Of a stretch of 64,000 nucleotides of DNA, positions 51,920 through 61,245 are shown piece after piece. Source of the DNA: JAGGAG01 sp964638035 (GTDB lineage Bacteria; Gemmatimonadota; Gemmatimonadetes; Gemmatimonadales; GWC2-71-9); NCBI GenBank assembly GCA_964638035.1, contig CAZWXD010000015.1:1-64000 (forward strand), in the 5' to 3' direction. Every line of letters starts with the position of its first letter. Positions within the stretch are counted from its first letter, which is position 1. The position numbers were made by a program, and so were the translations under genes. The notes beneath the pieces are model-generated. The model ran no database searches. It was not told where the DNA came from and saw only the letters and a program-made list of their open reading frames with translations.

Positions 51920-52711
51920 ATGACCACCCCTCCTCCCTGCCGCCGCCTTGGCCCCCAGTGCCAGGCGCTCAAGGTGATCCTCCGGATCGGCGCACTCGAG
52001 GACGGCCAGGCCTCCCTCGACCACGAGGGCACCTGGCTGCTTGGCCACACCGGCCAGATCACCTTCGGGGACATCTGGAGCGGTGCCGGGGACTTGTACG
52101 TGGATGCCGTCCTCCATGTCCCCTGCCGGCACCTCACGGTGGCCGGAAACCGGGCACAGTGCGGAGCCCACGGCTTTGCTGGGCCCACCCCGCCGAGCCC
52201 TCGCCGCCGGACCCAGCCCCGGCAGATGGGTGGGGATCGGTTTCTCGTGATGCAGCGGATGGAGCTGAAGGAACAGGTGCTTCGCCCCAAGCCGGCACCC
52301 CAGGCCCAGGGGCGCGCCTTGCCCATCCTGGCCACCGCCAATCCCTGCCTGGGGGCACCCTGCACGACGGCAGACCACCGCAGGGGCATGGCCTGCTGCC
52401 GGGACCTGCAGCTCGAGATCATGTGCACCCGCCGGCAGGTCCTGCTCGAGGCCCTCGTCCGGCACCGGAAGTCGCCCTATCTCTGCAAGGTGGACCGGGA
52501 GGGAGATTTCTCGCTCGGGGTCGAGATGATCTCGGCGTGCGGGTACCTGGCGGACGATGGTGCAGGATGCACCCTCCACGGGCGCCACCGGCGCGACGGG
52601 CGCACCGCCAAGCCCGACCTGTGCTTTGACTGGCCCCCCAAGGGCGAGGGACTGCACCCGGGCTGCGTGTTCCACAAATCCCGGCGACCCGGGAGGCCCC
52701 TGAAGGGATAG
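51920..52711 (+). CDS. Cysteine-rich protein of unknown function (263 aa)
   Basis: A soluble, basic protein with about 15 cysteines, many spaced as possible metal or Fe-S ligands: PCRHLTVAGNRAQC, NPCLGAPC...GMACC, IMC, YLC, SACGYL, AGCTLHGRH, DLCFDW and HPGCVFHK. No signal peptide or membrane helix. The mixture of CxxxxC, CC and Cys-His pairs is vaguely like YkgJ-type zinc/iron-chelating proteins, but I cannot assign a family. The promoter region holds two CRP/FNR-like palindromes and is shared with the divergent cupredoxin, suggesting redox- or metal-linked expression. Confidence 0.7.
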   Translation: MTTPPPCRRLGPQCQALKVILRIGALEDGQASLDHEGTWLLGHTGQITFGDIWSGAGDLYVDAVLHVPCRHLTVAGNRAQCGAHGFAGPTPPSPRRRTQPRQMGGDRFLVMQRMELKEQVLRPKPAPQAQGRALPILATANPCLGAPCTTADHRRGMACCRDLQLEIMCTRRQVLLEALVRHRKSPYLCKVDREGDFSLGVEMISACGYLADDGAGCTLHGRHRRDGRTAKPDLCFDWPPKGEGLHPGCVFHKSRRPGRPLKG

Positions 52712-52831
52712 CTGCCGGCCTCCCCTTCCTGCCCCGGTCCGGCCTGTGCAAGTTCATGGCAGTACGGCGTCTACCCCATGGATTCACCCCCGGAACACGA
52801 GACGCCAACCCCGGGACGCCGGGAGAGGCCC

Positions 52832-53347
52832 ATGGCTGACGAGCTCGAAGAGCTGTACCAGAGCACGTACACGGCGGTCGTTCGGTACCTGTACCGCAAG
52901 GTCTGGGACGCCGACCGCGCGGAGGACCTGGCGCAGGAGGTGTTCGTGCGCCTGCTGCAGCACCGCCCGGAGAAGCCGCGATCCTGGATCTTTGCTGTTG
53001 CCGCCAACCTGGCACGGGATGAGGCCAGGGCAGCGATCCGGCGCCGGCGGCACCTGACGTTGCTGAGCGCCGAGCCGTCCGCCCTGCCCTCGGCGCCGCT
53101 TGCCGCGGAAGACATGCTGGAGCACGATGAGCGGGCAGCAGAGGTGCAGGAAGCGCTGGACGCACTGACCCCGCGAGACCGCGAGGTGCTCCTGCTCTGG
53201 GACGCAGGGCTCAGCTATCCGGAGATTGCCGAACGGACGGGGCTCGCGGTCGGAGCGATTGGCACGACGCTGGCGCGGGCACGCCGGCGGCTGGTGGCCG
53301 CACACCATGCCCAGCACAGCACCGAGGCCGATGTCGCACATTCCTGA
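52832..53347 (+). CDS. ECF-subfamily RNA polymerase sigma factor
   Basis: A 171-residue sigma factor with region 2 (YLYRKVWDADRAEDLAQEVFVRLLQH) and region 4 (ALDALTPRDREVLLLWDAGLSYPEIAERTG). ATG 52832 has GGGAGAGG just upstream; an ATG at 52778 lacks a ribosome site. Its end overlaps the anti-sigma gene by 17 bp, so the two are coupled. Target promoters are unknown; ECF factors usually autoregulate. Confidence 0.92.
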   Translation: MADELEELYQSTYTAVVRYLYRKVWDADRAEDLAQEVFVRLLQHRPEKPRSWIFAVAANLARDEARAAIRRRRHLTLLSAEPSALPSAPLAAEDMLEHDERAAEVQEALDALTPRDREVLLLWDAGLSYPEIAERTGLAVGAIGTTLARARRRLVAAHHAQHSTEADVAHS

Positions 53348-54284
53348 GGACGAACTCCACGCCTACCTCGACCAGGCCCTGGGCCGGTCGCAGTGCGTGG
53401 TCATCGAGAGCCACCTGGCGAGTTGCGCCGACTGCCGCCGCGAACGCGATGCGATCGCCGCGCTGCGCGACCGGACGACGCTGCTGCTGGGCCAGGCAGC
53501 GCCGGCACGGCGCATCGCTCCCTCCTTCGAGGCGCTGCAGCGGCGCGCGGTGCATGCGCCGGTGTCGCGCCGGGCGCGGCTCCTCCGGCGGGGCATCATG
53601 GCCGCGAGCCTGGTTGGAGCCATCGGGATCGGCTACGCGCTCCGTTCCCTCGAGCCCGCGCCCGAGGCGGCCACGGCCCAGCAGCCGGTCCTGCCGGTGC
53701 CGATGCCCGTGGCCGCGCCGGACCGGGCGGGTGGGCAACCCGACGTGCACCAGGTGGCGGAGCATCGGTCGAGCCCGGCCCGGGCAAGGGTACCCGCCGG
53801 GATCGCCGTGGACCGGAACCCCGCGGTTCCGCCGGCCCCCGTCGTTGCTGCCATCACGCCGCCTGCCTCGATCGAACTGTCCACGGACACCCTGCCGCAG
53901 GAAGAAACCGCCAGCCTCGTGGGCCTCTGGCGCACGGTGCCGTGGGATGCCGCGGAACAGGCGGCCGGGCGCGAACCGTCGCGGCTGATCGGGGTGCCGG
54001 TCGAGCAGGTCCAGGTCCAGCCGAGCAGCCGGGAAGGTGGCAAGCCGGTCACGGTGGTGGCACAGCGGCTCTCATCGGGTGAGGTCATCCAGACCATCGA
54101 GGGCCCGGCAGCCGATGTCACCCAGCTCCTCTCCCGGAGCGGTGACGGTGGGCTCGACTCCGCCGGCCGCTCGGCGCAGGCGGTCCGTTCCGGCGACCGG
54201 CTGATCGTGGTGACAGGCCAGCTCCCCTCGGACTCGCTGCGCGCGATGGCGCGGCGGGTGAATGCGGGGATGCGGGTGAGGTAG
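53331..54284 (+). CDS. Membrane-bound anti-sigma factor with zinc-finger domain
   Basis: A 317-residue protein. The N-terminal cytosolic part has the ZAS/zf-HC2 pattern ESHLASCADCRRE (His-x3-Cys-x2-Cys), then a membrane helix near residues 85-105 (GIMAASLVGAIGIGYAL) and a periplasmic region of about 200 residues rich in Pro and Val. It would hold the ECF sigma factor inactive until an envelope signal releases it. Followed by octamer repeats and a terminator. Confidence 0.88.
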   Translation: MSHIPEDELHAYLDQALGRSQCVVIESHLASCADCRRERDAIAALRDRTTLLLGQAAPARRIAPSFEALQRRAVHAPVSRRARLLRRGIMAASLVGAIGIGYALRSLEPAPEAATAQQPVLPVPMPVAAPDRAGGQPDVHQVAEHRSSPARARVPAGIAVDRNPAVPPAPVVAAITPPASIELSTDTLPQEETASLVGLWRTVPWDAAEQAAGREPSRLIGVPVEQVQVQPSSREGGKPVTVVAQRLSSGEVIQTIEGPAADVTQLLSRSGDGGLDSAGRSAQAVRSGDRLIVVTGQLPSDSLRAMARRVNAGMRVR

Positions 54285-54409
54285 GGCGTCAGGGCGTCAG
54301 GACGTCAGGACGTCAGGGAGAAAAAGGGCCACCGCGGTTTGCGATGGCCCTTTCGCTTTCCCTGACGCCCTGACGCCCTGACGCCCTGACGTCCTGACGT
54401 CCTGACGCC
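54285..54409. repeat. Inverted octamer arrays around a terminator, after the anti-sigma gene and before the actF stop
   Basis: Four tandem octamers (GGCGTCAG twice, GACGTCAG twice; 54285-54316) are followed by a hairpin and then six complementary octamers (CTGACGCC x3, CTGACGTC x2, CTGACGCC; 54362-54409) that run up to the actF stop codon. Left and right arms can pair in several registers, so either transcript would carry a long slippery stem capping the inner hairpin. The same octamers recur at 61.3 kb. Confidence 0.92.
54323..54353. terminator. Bidirectional terminator between anti-sigma and actF genes
   Basis: Inner hairpin AAAGGGCCA (54323-54331) with TGGCCCTTT (54345-54353), flanked by AAAAA on the left and TTTCGCTTT on the right, so it can end transcription from either side. 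It is nested inside the octamer arrays. Confidence 0.82.
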
Positions 54410-55756
54410 CTACTTCTCCAGGTCGGCCTCGTGCACGAAGTCCTTCTCGGTGTCTTCGTGATCGTAGTGCTCCACCTCGTGGTGGTGGACCTCACGGCTC
54501 AGCGTGTTCTCCGCCAGCCGCGGTGAGATCATGGGCCAGGTGCGGCCGAAGAGCGCATGGGTGAGGAGAAAGAGGCCCAGGAACAGCGCGGTGGGCCCGA
54601 CCTCGGGCACCCCGAAGCGCGGCCCGCTCTCTGCCGTGATCGACGGCACGATCATCAGGTAGCGCTCCAGCCAGAGCGCCGTGAGGCTCACCAGGGCCAC
54701 GGCGGGCAGGATGACCCGGTTCTTCTTGGGTGCCACGCCCAGCAGCACGATGAACGGAATGAAGAAGAGGCCGGTGAGGACCGCCTGCGCGACCGGGATC
54801 CAGGGGCCCCAGAGCCGCGCGTAGACGAAGCCGGTCTCCTCGGGGAGGTTGGCATACCAGATGATCTGGAACTGGGCCCACATGAGGTAGGCCCAGAAGA
54901 CCGAGAACCCGAAGCAGAGCTTGCCCAGGTCATGGCGCTGCTTGCCCGAGATGAGGTCGCTGACACCGAGCAGCTTGCCGTCGAAGATCATGAGCACGGC
55001 CAGCAGCATGTAGCCGCCCAGGAACGATCCCATGAAGAACCAGCCGCCCAGCAGGTTGGAGTACCAGTGGGGCTGGAGCGCCATCATCCCGTCGAACGCG
55101 ACCAGGGTGAGGACAATGGCGTAGAGCACGGCATACACCGGCGACAGGCGCCGGAGCTTGCCGTAGATCCGCTCCTGTGCGCCCTCGGAGTTGTCGTAGC
55201 CGCGCGCCCGGCGCTCGAAGAGCGCCCGCCGGCCGCCGGTGGCCGCCCCCTGCGCCGCAGCCACGTCGGGGATGAGGTCGGTGCGGACCAGGCGCCAGCC
55301 GATCCAGTAGAGGAGCGACAGCCCCACGAAGAGCCGGCCGAACATGAAGCCCCGGCTGAGCCACACCGCCTTGCCATGCTGGAGCGAGTGCAGCTGCTCA
55401 TGCATGTGACCGTAGATGTGGTCGTAGCCCACCGTGAAGATGAGCACCAGGCCCACGAGCGAGACCGGCGCGAACCAGATCGCCGCCTCCGCGAAGCGGA
55501 TGACCACGCCCGACCACCGGGCGTTCACGATCTTGTCCACCGCCGCCACCGCCACGCTGCCGGCGCAGAGGCCGGTGAAGAAGACCCAGTTGACGTGGAA
55601 GAGGTGCCATGCGCGCGGCGCATTCTCGCCGCGGATGGTCATGGCAAACAGGATGAGGCCAAGGACCGCGAGGCCCATGCCCACCCCGAGCCGGGTCTCG
55701 TAGCGGCCCGAGAGGCCGGCTTCGACCAGGCGCTGCCGGATGTTCCGCCCTGGCAT
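54410..55756 (-). CDS. actF: Alternative complex III subunit ActF (NrfD-like membrane protein)
   Basis: A 448-residue inner-membrane protein with about ten helices, homologous to ActC, contributing to quinol binding in alternative complex III. Motifs include FFTGLCAGSVAVAAVD and WYSNLLGGWFFMGSFLGGYM. The C-terminal 25 residues are His- and acid-rich (HHHEVEHYDHEDTEKD), an unusual tail that might bind metal. ATG overlaps actE stop by 3 bases. Last gene of the operon; no actG or oxidase gene follows. Confidence 0.93.
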   Translation of the reverse strand: MPGRNIRQRLVEAGLSGRYETRLGVGMGLAVLGLILFAMTIRGENAPRAWHLFHVNWVFFTGLCAGSVAVAAVDKIVNARWSGVVIRFAEAAIWFAPVSLVGLVLIFTVGYDHIYGHMHEQLHSLQHGKAVWLSRGFMFGRLFVGLSLLYWIGWRLVRTDLIPDVAAAQGAATGGRRALFERRARGYDNSEGAQERIYGKLRRLSPVYAVLYAIVLTLVAFDGMMALQPHWYSNLLGGWFFMGSFLGGYMLLAVLMIFDGKLLGVSDLISGKQRHDLGKLCFGFSVFWAYLMWAQFQIIWYANLPEETGFVYARLWGPWIPVAQAVLTGLFFIPFIVLLGVAPKKNRVILPAVALVSLTALWLERYLMIVPSITAESGPRFGVPEVGPTALFLGLFLLTHALFGRTWPMISPRLAENTLSREVHHHEVEHYDHEDTEKDFVHEADLEK

Positions 55757-56394
55757 CAGTGGGTCCCTCCCGTCGTCGCGGGGGCGGGCGACCGGGCCTG
55801 CAGCTCGCGCACATGGTTCACGATCAGCCAGCGGTCCACCTGGCTGGGGAGCTTGTCACCGTACTTGGGCATCAGGCCCCGCCCGTAGCGGATGATGCTG
55901 TAGAGGTACCCGTCGGTGTGCGAGCGGGTCATGGTCGTCAGCAGCGACGGCACGCCAACGAAGCGCGAGGCCACGAGCCCGGTGCCCGCCCCGTCCTGGC
56001 CATGGCACGCACTGCAGAAGGTGTGGTAGAGCGAGTCGCCCCGCGCCGCACTCGGCGCCAGCATCGGCATGTCGGGACCGGGCACCGGCATCCCCGTGCC
56101 CGCCTTCGTGGGGTTCACCAGGCGGTCGGCCGCCGCCTGGTCGAAGGCGTAGGCCAGGTTCGCCCCGTCACCGATGTCCCAACTGGCCTCGCCCCCACCC
56201 ACCGGCACCGTGCCCTTCACGGCGGTGCGGGGCACGTCCGCGCGAGAATAGGGATTCACCGCCGGGCTGTAGATCATCTGGTCGAACCACGCGATGTGGT
56301 ACCAGAGCTGGTCGGGCGACGGCACGGTGTTGTACCAGAAGTCGCATCCCGCCAGGGCCATCGGCAGCAGGGCCGCGAGGAGCCTACGCCGCAT
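55756..56394 (-). CDS. actE: Alternative complex III subunit ActE (monoheme cytochrome c lipoprotein)
   Basis: A 212-residue lipoprotein (lipobox MALAGC) with one heme-binding motif CSACH and distal Met in RGLMPKYGDKLP. The N-terminal MIYSPAVNPYSRADVPR stretch is typical of ActE. It passes electrons from ActA toward downstream carriers. Start ATG 56394 overlaps the actD end by 11 bases. Confidence 0.94.
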   Translation of the reverse strand: MRRRLLAALLPMALAGCDFWYNTVPSPDQLWYHIAWFDQMIYSPAVNPYSRADVPRTAVKGTVPVGGGEASWDIGDGANLAYAFDQAAADRLVNPTKAGTGMPVPGPDMPMLAPSAARGDSLYHTFCSACHGQDGAGTGLVASRFVGVPSLLTTMTRSHTDGYLYSIIRYGRGLMPKYGDKLPSQVDRWLIVNHVRELQARSPAPATTGGTH

Positions 56395-56899
56395 GCTGCA
56401 CCTCCACGGCCACCGCGCCGGCATCCCGCAGGAACTTCTCCGTCGCGGCGGCCTGGTCCCGCGCCGCCGGGACGAAGATCCCGATCCGGTCGTCGCTGAA
56501 GCGCTCGTCGTACCTGACGCCCTTCTTCCGGAGCGTGGTGGCGAGCAGGGCCACGCCGCCCAGGGTGACGAGCGAGGCCACCAGCACGGTGAGCTCGAAC
56601 ATGATCACGACGAAGGCCGGCATGGCCACGATGGACTTGCCGCCCACCAGGACGGGCCAGTCGCGGTTCATCCAGACCTGCATCGAGATGGCGGCCGCGA
56701 GGCCGGTGATGCCGCCGATGAGGGTGAACATCCGCACGGGGCTGGTGCCATGCCCGGCGGCGTCCTCGATCTCGTGGTTGGGGTGCGAAACGAAGACGGT
56801 GAAGTCCTTCCGTCCCTTCGCGCGGAGGTCGCGGATGGCGTCGCAGGCCGCGTCGATCTGCTCGAACGAGGCGAGGACGCCGGGCGTGATCGCAGCCAT
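56384..56899 (-). CDS. actD: Alternative complex III subunit ActD (DUF3341)
   Basis: A 171-residue subunit with two membrane helices (RMFTLIGGITGLAAAISM and IVMPAFVV-type IVAMPAFVVIMFELTVL) and a soluble part (GVLASFEQIDAACDAIRDLR). Matches DUF3341, the ActD family. Its ATG overlaps the actC stop by 3 bases. Its larger open frame in the upstream direction is a shadow of actC. Confidence 0.92.
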   Translation of the reverse strand: MAAITPGVLASFEQIDAACDAIRDLRAKGRKDFTVFVSHPNHEIEDAAGHGTSPVRMFTLIGGITGLAAAISMQVWMNRDWPVLVGGKSIVAMPAFVVIMFELTVLVASLVTLGGVALLATTLRKKGVRYDERFSDDRIGIFVPAARDQAAATEKFLRDAGAVAVEVQHAA

Positions 56900-58248
56900 C
56901 AGTGGTGTCCCGTGTGGGCCGCGCGGCGGCGGGGCATGGGGATGAACTCCTTGATCTCCTGGATCGCCACGATGGGCAGGTTCTTGGCGAACAGGAGGAA
57001 CCACATCAGGAACCAGCCGAACGACCCGACCAGGATCCCCCAGTCGGCCCAGGTCGGCGTCATGTTGTCCCAGGCATACGGGACGTAGTCGTTGGCCAGC
57101 GAGTTGATGATGACATACCGCTCGAACCACATCCCGATGTTGATGAAGATCGAGATGACGAAGAGCGCCGTCAGGTTGGTGCGCACCTTCCGGAACCAGA
57201 GGAGCTGTGACACGAAGGCATTGCAGATGATCATCGCCCACCCGCCCCACCACATCGGGCCGAACGCGCGCCGGAAGAAGGTCGTCTGCTCGAAGGTGTT
57301 CCCGCTGTACCACGCGACGAAGTACTCCATGCCGTAGGCGTAGAACAGGATGCTGCCGGTCAGGAGCGTCAGCTTCGACAGGTTGTCGAAATGGTAGTCG
57401 GTGATCATGTGCTCCAGGTGCAGGTGCTTCCGGAGCGGGATGAGCAGGGTGAACACCATGCCGACGCCGGAGTAGATGGCGCCGGCCACGAAGTACGGGG
57501 CGAAGATGGTGCCGTGCCAGCCGGGGATCAGCGACACCGCGAAGTCCCAGGACACGACCGAGTGCACCGAGAGCACGAGGGGGGTGGCCAGTGCCGCGAG
57601 GTAGAGGTACGCGCGCGAGTAGTGGCGCCACTGGTTGTCGGTGCCCCGCCAGTTCACCGAGAGCGTGGTGTAGAGCTTCTTGCGCCAGCCGGTGGCCTTG
57701 TCGCGCACCGCCGCCACGTCGGGGATGAGCCCGAAGATGAGGAAGCAGGTGGAGACGGTGAGGTAGGTGGAGATCGCGAAGACGTCCCACACCAGGGGCG
57801 ACTTGAAGTTGGGCCAGAGGTAGCGCTGGTTGGGGTACGGCAGCAGCCAGTAGAACACCCACTGGCGCCCGATGTGGATGATCGGGAAGAGGCCCGCCGT
57901 CATGACCGCGAACACGGTCATGGCCTCGGTGGTGCGGTACACCGCCGTGCGCCAGGGCGAGCGGAAGAGGAAGAGGATCGCCGAGATCAGCGTGCCGGCG
58001 TGGCCGATGCCGACCCAGAACACGAAGTTGGTGATGTACACCGCCCAGAAGATCGGCGGCTGGTAGCCCGCGAGCCCCAGGCCGTCCCGCAGGAGCAGCG
58101 TGAAGGTGACGGCACCCACCAGGAACATCGCGACGGCGAACGCCAGCATCGCGAGGTAGCCCTTCGAGGGCGGCGAGAGCGTGCCGATGATGTCACGGGT
58201 GACGTCGGCATGGGTCTGGGTCGGGGCCGGCTGCGCAATCGCGGTCAT
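56899..58248 (-). CDS. actC: Alternative complex III subunit ActC (NrfD-like)
   Basis: A 449-residue membrane protein with ten helices. Diagnostic blocks: FWVGIGHAGTLISAILFLFR, GRQWVFYWLLPYPNQR, RAYLYLAALATPLVLSVHSVVSWDFA and GWHGTIFAPYFVAGA. It forms the main quinol-binding subunit facing the Fe-S subunit ActB. Its ATG is immediately next to the actB stop (TAG ends at 58249-58251). Confidence 0.96.
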   Translation of the reverse strand: MTAIAQPAPTQTHADVTRDIIGTLSPPSKGYLAMLAFAVAMFLVGAVTFTLLLRDGLGLAGYQPPIFWAVYITNFVFWVGIGHAGTLISAILFLFRSPWRTAVYRTTEAMTVFAVMTAGLFPIIHIGRQWVFYWLLPYPNQRYLWPNFKSPLVWDVFAISTYLTVSTCFLIFGLIPDVAAVRDKATGWRKKLYTTLSVNWRGTDNQWRHYSRAYLYLAALATPLVLSVHSVVSWDFAVSLIPGWHGTIFAPYFVAGAIYSGVGMVFTLLIPLRKHLHLEHMITDYHFDNLSKLTLLTGSILFYAYGMEYFVAWYSGNTFEQTTFFRRAFGPMWWGGWAMIICNAFVSQLLWFRKVRTNLTALFVISIFINIGMWFERYVIINSLANDYVPYAWDNMTPTWADWGILVGSFGWFLMWFLLFAKNLPIVAIQEIKEFIPMPRRRAAHTGHH

Positions 58249-61227
58249 CTAGTGCTCCTCCGCCGCCGGCGCATGGGCCGCGGGCTCCCGCTGCAGGACC
58301 TTGGCCAGGTAGGTGATGGCCGGCCGCACGTTGATGTCCTCGAGGATGTGGTACCCCCGATGGTCGCCACTCCGCTCCACCACGGCGCTCCCCGGGTCGT
58401 GGAGGTCGCCGAAGGTGATGGCGCCGGACCCGCAGGCCTGCTGGCAGGCGGTCCGCACGTCACCATCCCGGAGCTCGCGATCCTCCAGCCGGGCCCGGTG
58501 CTCGGTGTTCCGGATGCGCTGCACGCAGAAGGTGCACTTCTCCATGACCCCGCGCGCCCGCACCACGACCTCGGGGTTGAGCTGCAGGTTGAGCGGCTCG
58601 ACGAACACCTTCTTCGAGTAGTGCAGCCAGTTGAAGTAGCGCACCTTGTAGGGGCAGTTGTTGGCGCAGTACCGGGTGCCCACGCAGCGGTTGTACACCT
58701 GGCCGTTGAGCCCGTCCGGGGTGTGGTACGCCGCATACACGGGGCACACCGTCTCGCAGGGCGCGTTGTCGCAGTGCTGGCACAGCATGGGGACGAACCG
58801 CGCCTCGACCGGCTCCCCGTCCGTGCCCCCCTCCCAGTACCGCTCCACCCGCATCCAGGTCATCTCGCGCCCGCGGAGGATCTCGTGCTCACCCACCCAC
58901 GGGATGTTGTTCTCGGCGTAGCACGCCGTGATGCAGGCCGAGCACCCGGTGCAGCGCGACAGGTCCACCGCCATGCCCCACATGGCATGCTCGCCCTTGT
59001 AGTCGCCCAGCCGCCGCCCCTGCCCGTCCTCGCGGCCCACGGTCTCCTCGCGCCAGCCCTGGATCGCCTCCAGCTCGCGCGGCGTGTTGATCTCATGCGG
59101 CGGATGCCCGGCGGCCCGGGCCGACTGCAGGAGCGTCATGCCCTGGAGGGCGTGCGCTACCGGCATCGCCTGGGCAATGCCGCGCCCGAGCTGCCGGGTG
59201 TGGCCCTCGGACTTGGCCACCTTCTGGTACTCGCGGGTGCGCTCGACCTGCACCTTCACCGAGGCGTACTGCAGGAAGGTGCCGGTGGTGGGGCCGAGGA
59301 GGTCGAGGTAGTTCACCCCGCGACCCTTCGCATAGTCGCCGAGCTCGGTGTGGCCCAGGCCCAGTGGCATCGCCACCACCCCGGGCTTGAGGCCGGGATA
59401 GATGTAGGCGGGCGCGGACACGCTGCCGTGCGCCGACGTCAGCTTGACCACCTCGCCCTCGCGCACGTTGAGCTGGGCGGCGGTGTCAGGGTGCATCTCC
59501 ACCCACGATTGCCAGCTGATCTTCGTGACCGGGTCGGGCACCTCGGCCAGCCAGGGCCGGTTGGCGCCGCTCCCATCACTGTAGTGCGAGCTGGCGTAGG
59601 GCAGGAGCGTGAACTCACCGGGCCCCTCGAAGGCCGGGACCGCCGGGTTGACCGACGCGTTGGCGACGGACACGACGTAGGACGGCGCCTCCGCGTACTC
59701 ACCACCCCGCTGCAGGGCATCACGCCAGGCGGCCTCGCCGCCACCGCGCGCCTGCCACACCGTGCGAACGTGCTCCTCCCAGCTGGCGGCGTTGAACTTC
59801 GCCAGCGGGCCGCCAACCTTCTGCGCCACCTTGAGGAGGACATCCCCGGTGGCCATGGTGTTGAACACCGGCGTCATCACCGGCTGCATCAGGCCCCAGA
59901 CGCCCGCGCGGGGATTCAGGTCATCCCAGCGCTCCAGCGCATGGTGGCCCGGCAGGAGCAGGTCGCACTGCGCCGCCGTCTCGTCGAAGTAGAGGGTCGT
60001 CGAGACCTTGAAGGGCACCTTGGCCAGGGCCTCGACGAAGCGGTTCTGCTGCGGCAGGGTGTAGGCCGGGTTCGACTCATGCACCAGGAGGACCTGGATG
60101 TCGCCCCGTCCCATGGCCCCGGCCAGCTGGATGACCGCCCCAAGGCCGTCGCCGTGGTCAAGGTCGGCGCCGAACCGGACCGTCCGGCCGATGTTGCCGG
60201 CCGCCTGGTTGAGCAGGTTCACCGCGGCGCAGAGCTCCACGGCGTTGGCATACTGGGCGCCGATGCCGCCGGCCACTGCCAGGCCAGGCGACGCCGCCGC
60301 GAACTCCTTCGCGATGCGGACCAGCACCTCGGCGGGGACGCCGGACGCCGCCGCCGCCGACTCGATGGTGGCTGCAGCGTTGCCGGTCGGGGCGATGGCG
60401 TTGGCCAGGGCGAGCGCCACCAGCGCCTCGGAGCCGGGGTTCACCGCATGCCAGTCGTCGGCGTTCAGGCCGGTGAGCGAGGCGCGAGGACCGAAGTAGA
60501 CGAACCGGGCCGGCTGGCGCCCCGGGCTGAACCCGTGCGCCTCGGCAAAGCCCCGCTCGTACTCGGCCGACGAACCCCAGGTCTCGAGAAAGTCCGCGCC
60601 AAACGAGATGATGTACTTCGCCTGGCTGAAGTCGCAGGCAGGAACCTCGTCGCGCCCGAAGACCCGCTGGTTGGCCTCGCGCACCGGCTCCAGGTCGAAC
60701 GGACGGTACCGCACCACCCGGCCACCCTGCGCCGCCATGACGTCACCCAGGAAGGTGTCGAACGTCCCCCGGCCGGCCCCCGAGAGAGCGGCCACCCTTC
60801 CACCCGCCGCCCCGAGCTTCGTGGCGAGCAGCGCGACGGCGTCATCCCACGAGATGTCCTTCCAGGCGCCTGCCTCCTTCACCATCGGCCCCTTCACCCG
60901 GCCCGGGTTGTACAGGCCCTGCAGGGCTGCCTGGCCCCGGGAGCAGAGGGCGCCGCGGTTCACCGGGTGTTCCGGGTTCCCGTCGAGCTTGATGGCCCGT
61001 CCCTCGCGCGTCTTCACGTGCACGCCGCAACCCGCGCTGCACTCGGTGCAGGTGCTGGCGTAGTACGTGGGAATGCCCGGCACCTGGTCCTCGGACTGCA
61101 CCAGGTAGGGGATCAGCTTCTCCACTCGCTCCGTGCTGCAACCGGACAGCGCCGCGGCACCGGCACTGGTCGTGCCGAGCACCGTGAGGAACCGGCGGCG
61201 GGAGACGGGCGAGGTTTCGTCGGACAT
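58249..61227 (-). CDS. actB: Alternative complex III subunit ActB (molybdopterin-oxidoreductase-like plus Fe-S domain)
   Basis: A 992-residue protein with a Tat-type signal (SRRRFLTVLGTTSAGAAAL). The N-terminal three quarters resembles a molybdopterin oxidoreductase (CTECSAGCGVHVKTREG) but ActB carries no molybdenum in known complexes. The C-terminal quarter holds the Fe-S cluster motifs RCTGCSACITACYAENN, QHCDNAPCETVCP, CVGTRYCANNCPY and KCTFCVQRIR with a later TACQQACGSGAI. It relays electrons between the quinol site and the cytochrome subunits. The 158-base gap to actA is filled by octamer repeats. Confidence 0.96.
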   Translation of the reverse strand: MSDETSPVSRRRFLTVLGTTSAGAAALSGCSTERVEKLIPYLVQSEDQVPGIPTYYASTCTECSAGCGVHVKTREGRAIKLDGNPEHPVNRGALCSRGQAALQGLYNPGRVKGPMVKEAGAWKDISWDDAVALLATKLGAAGGRVAALSGAGRGTFDTFLGDVMAAQGGRVVRYRPFDLEPVREANQRVFGRDEVPACDFSQAKYIISFGADFLETWGSSAEYERGFAEAHGFSPGRQPARFVYFGPRASLTGLNADDWHAVNPGSEALVALALANAIAPTGNAAATIESAAAASGVPAEVLVRIAKEFAAASPGLAVAGGIGAQYANAVELCAAVNLLNQAAGNIGRTVRFGADLDHGDGLGAVIQLAGAMGRGDIQVLLVHESNPAYTLPQQNRFVEALAKVPFKVSTTLYFDETAAQCDLLLPGHHALERWDDLNPRAGVWGLMQPVMTPVFNTMATGDVLLKVAQKVGGPLAKFNAASWEEHVRTVWQARGGGEAAWRDALQRGGEYAEAPSYVVSVANASVNPAVPAFEGPGEFTLLPYASSHYSDGSGANRPWLAEVPDPVTKISWQSWVEMHPDTAAQLNVREGEVVKLTSAHGSVSAPAYIYPGLKPGVVAMPLGLGHTELGDYAKGRGVNYLDLLGPTTGTFLQYASVKVQVERTREYQKVAKSEGHTRQLGRGIAQAMPVAHALQGMTLLQSARAAGHPPHEINTPRELEAIQGWREETVGREDGQGRRLGDYKGEHAMWGMAVDLSRCTGCSACITACYAENNIPWVGEHEILRGREMTWMRVERYWEGGTDGEPVEARFVPMLCQHCDNAPCETVCPVYAAYHTPDGLNGQVYNRCVGTRYCANNCPYKVRYFNWLHYSKKVFVEPLNLQLNPEVVVRARGVMEKCTFCVQRIRNTEHRARLEDRELRDGDVRTACQQACGSGAITFGDLHDPGSAVVERSGDHRGYHILEDINVRPAITYLAKVLQREPAAHAPAAEEH

Positions 61228-61245
61228 GTGGGACTCCGAGTTCAG

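Noticed and set aside
54285..54409. CRISPR array
   Set aside because: Units are 8 bp with no spacers, and arms are inverted; no cas genes are near.
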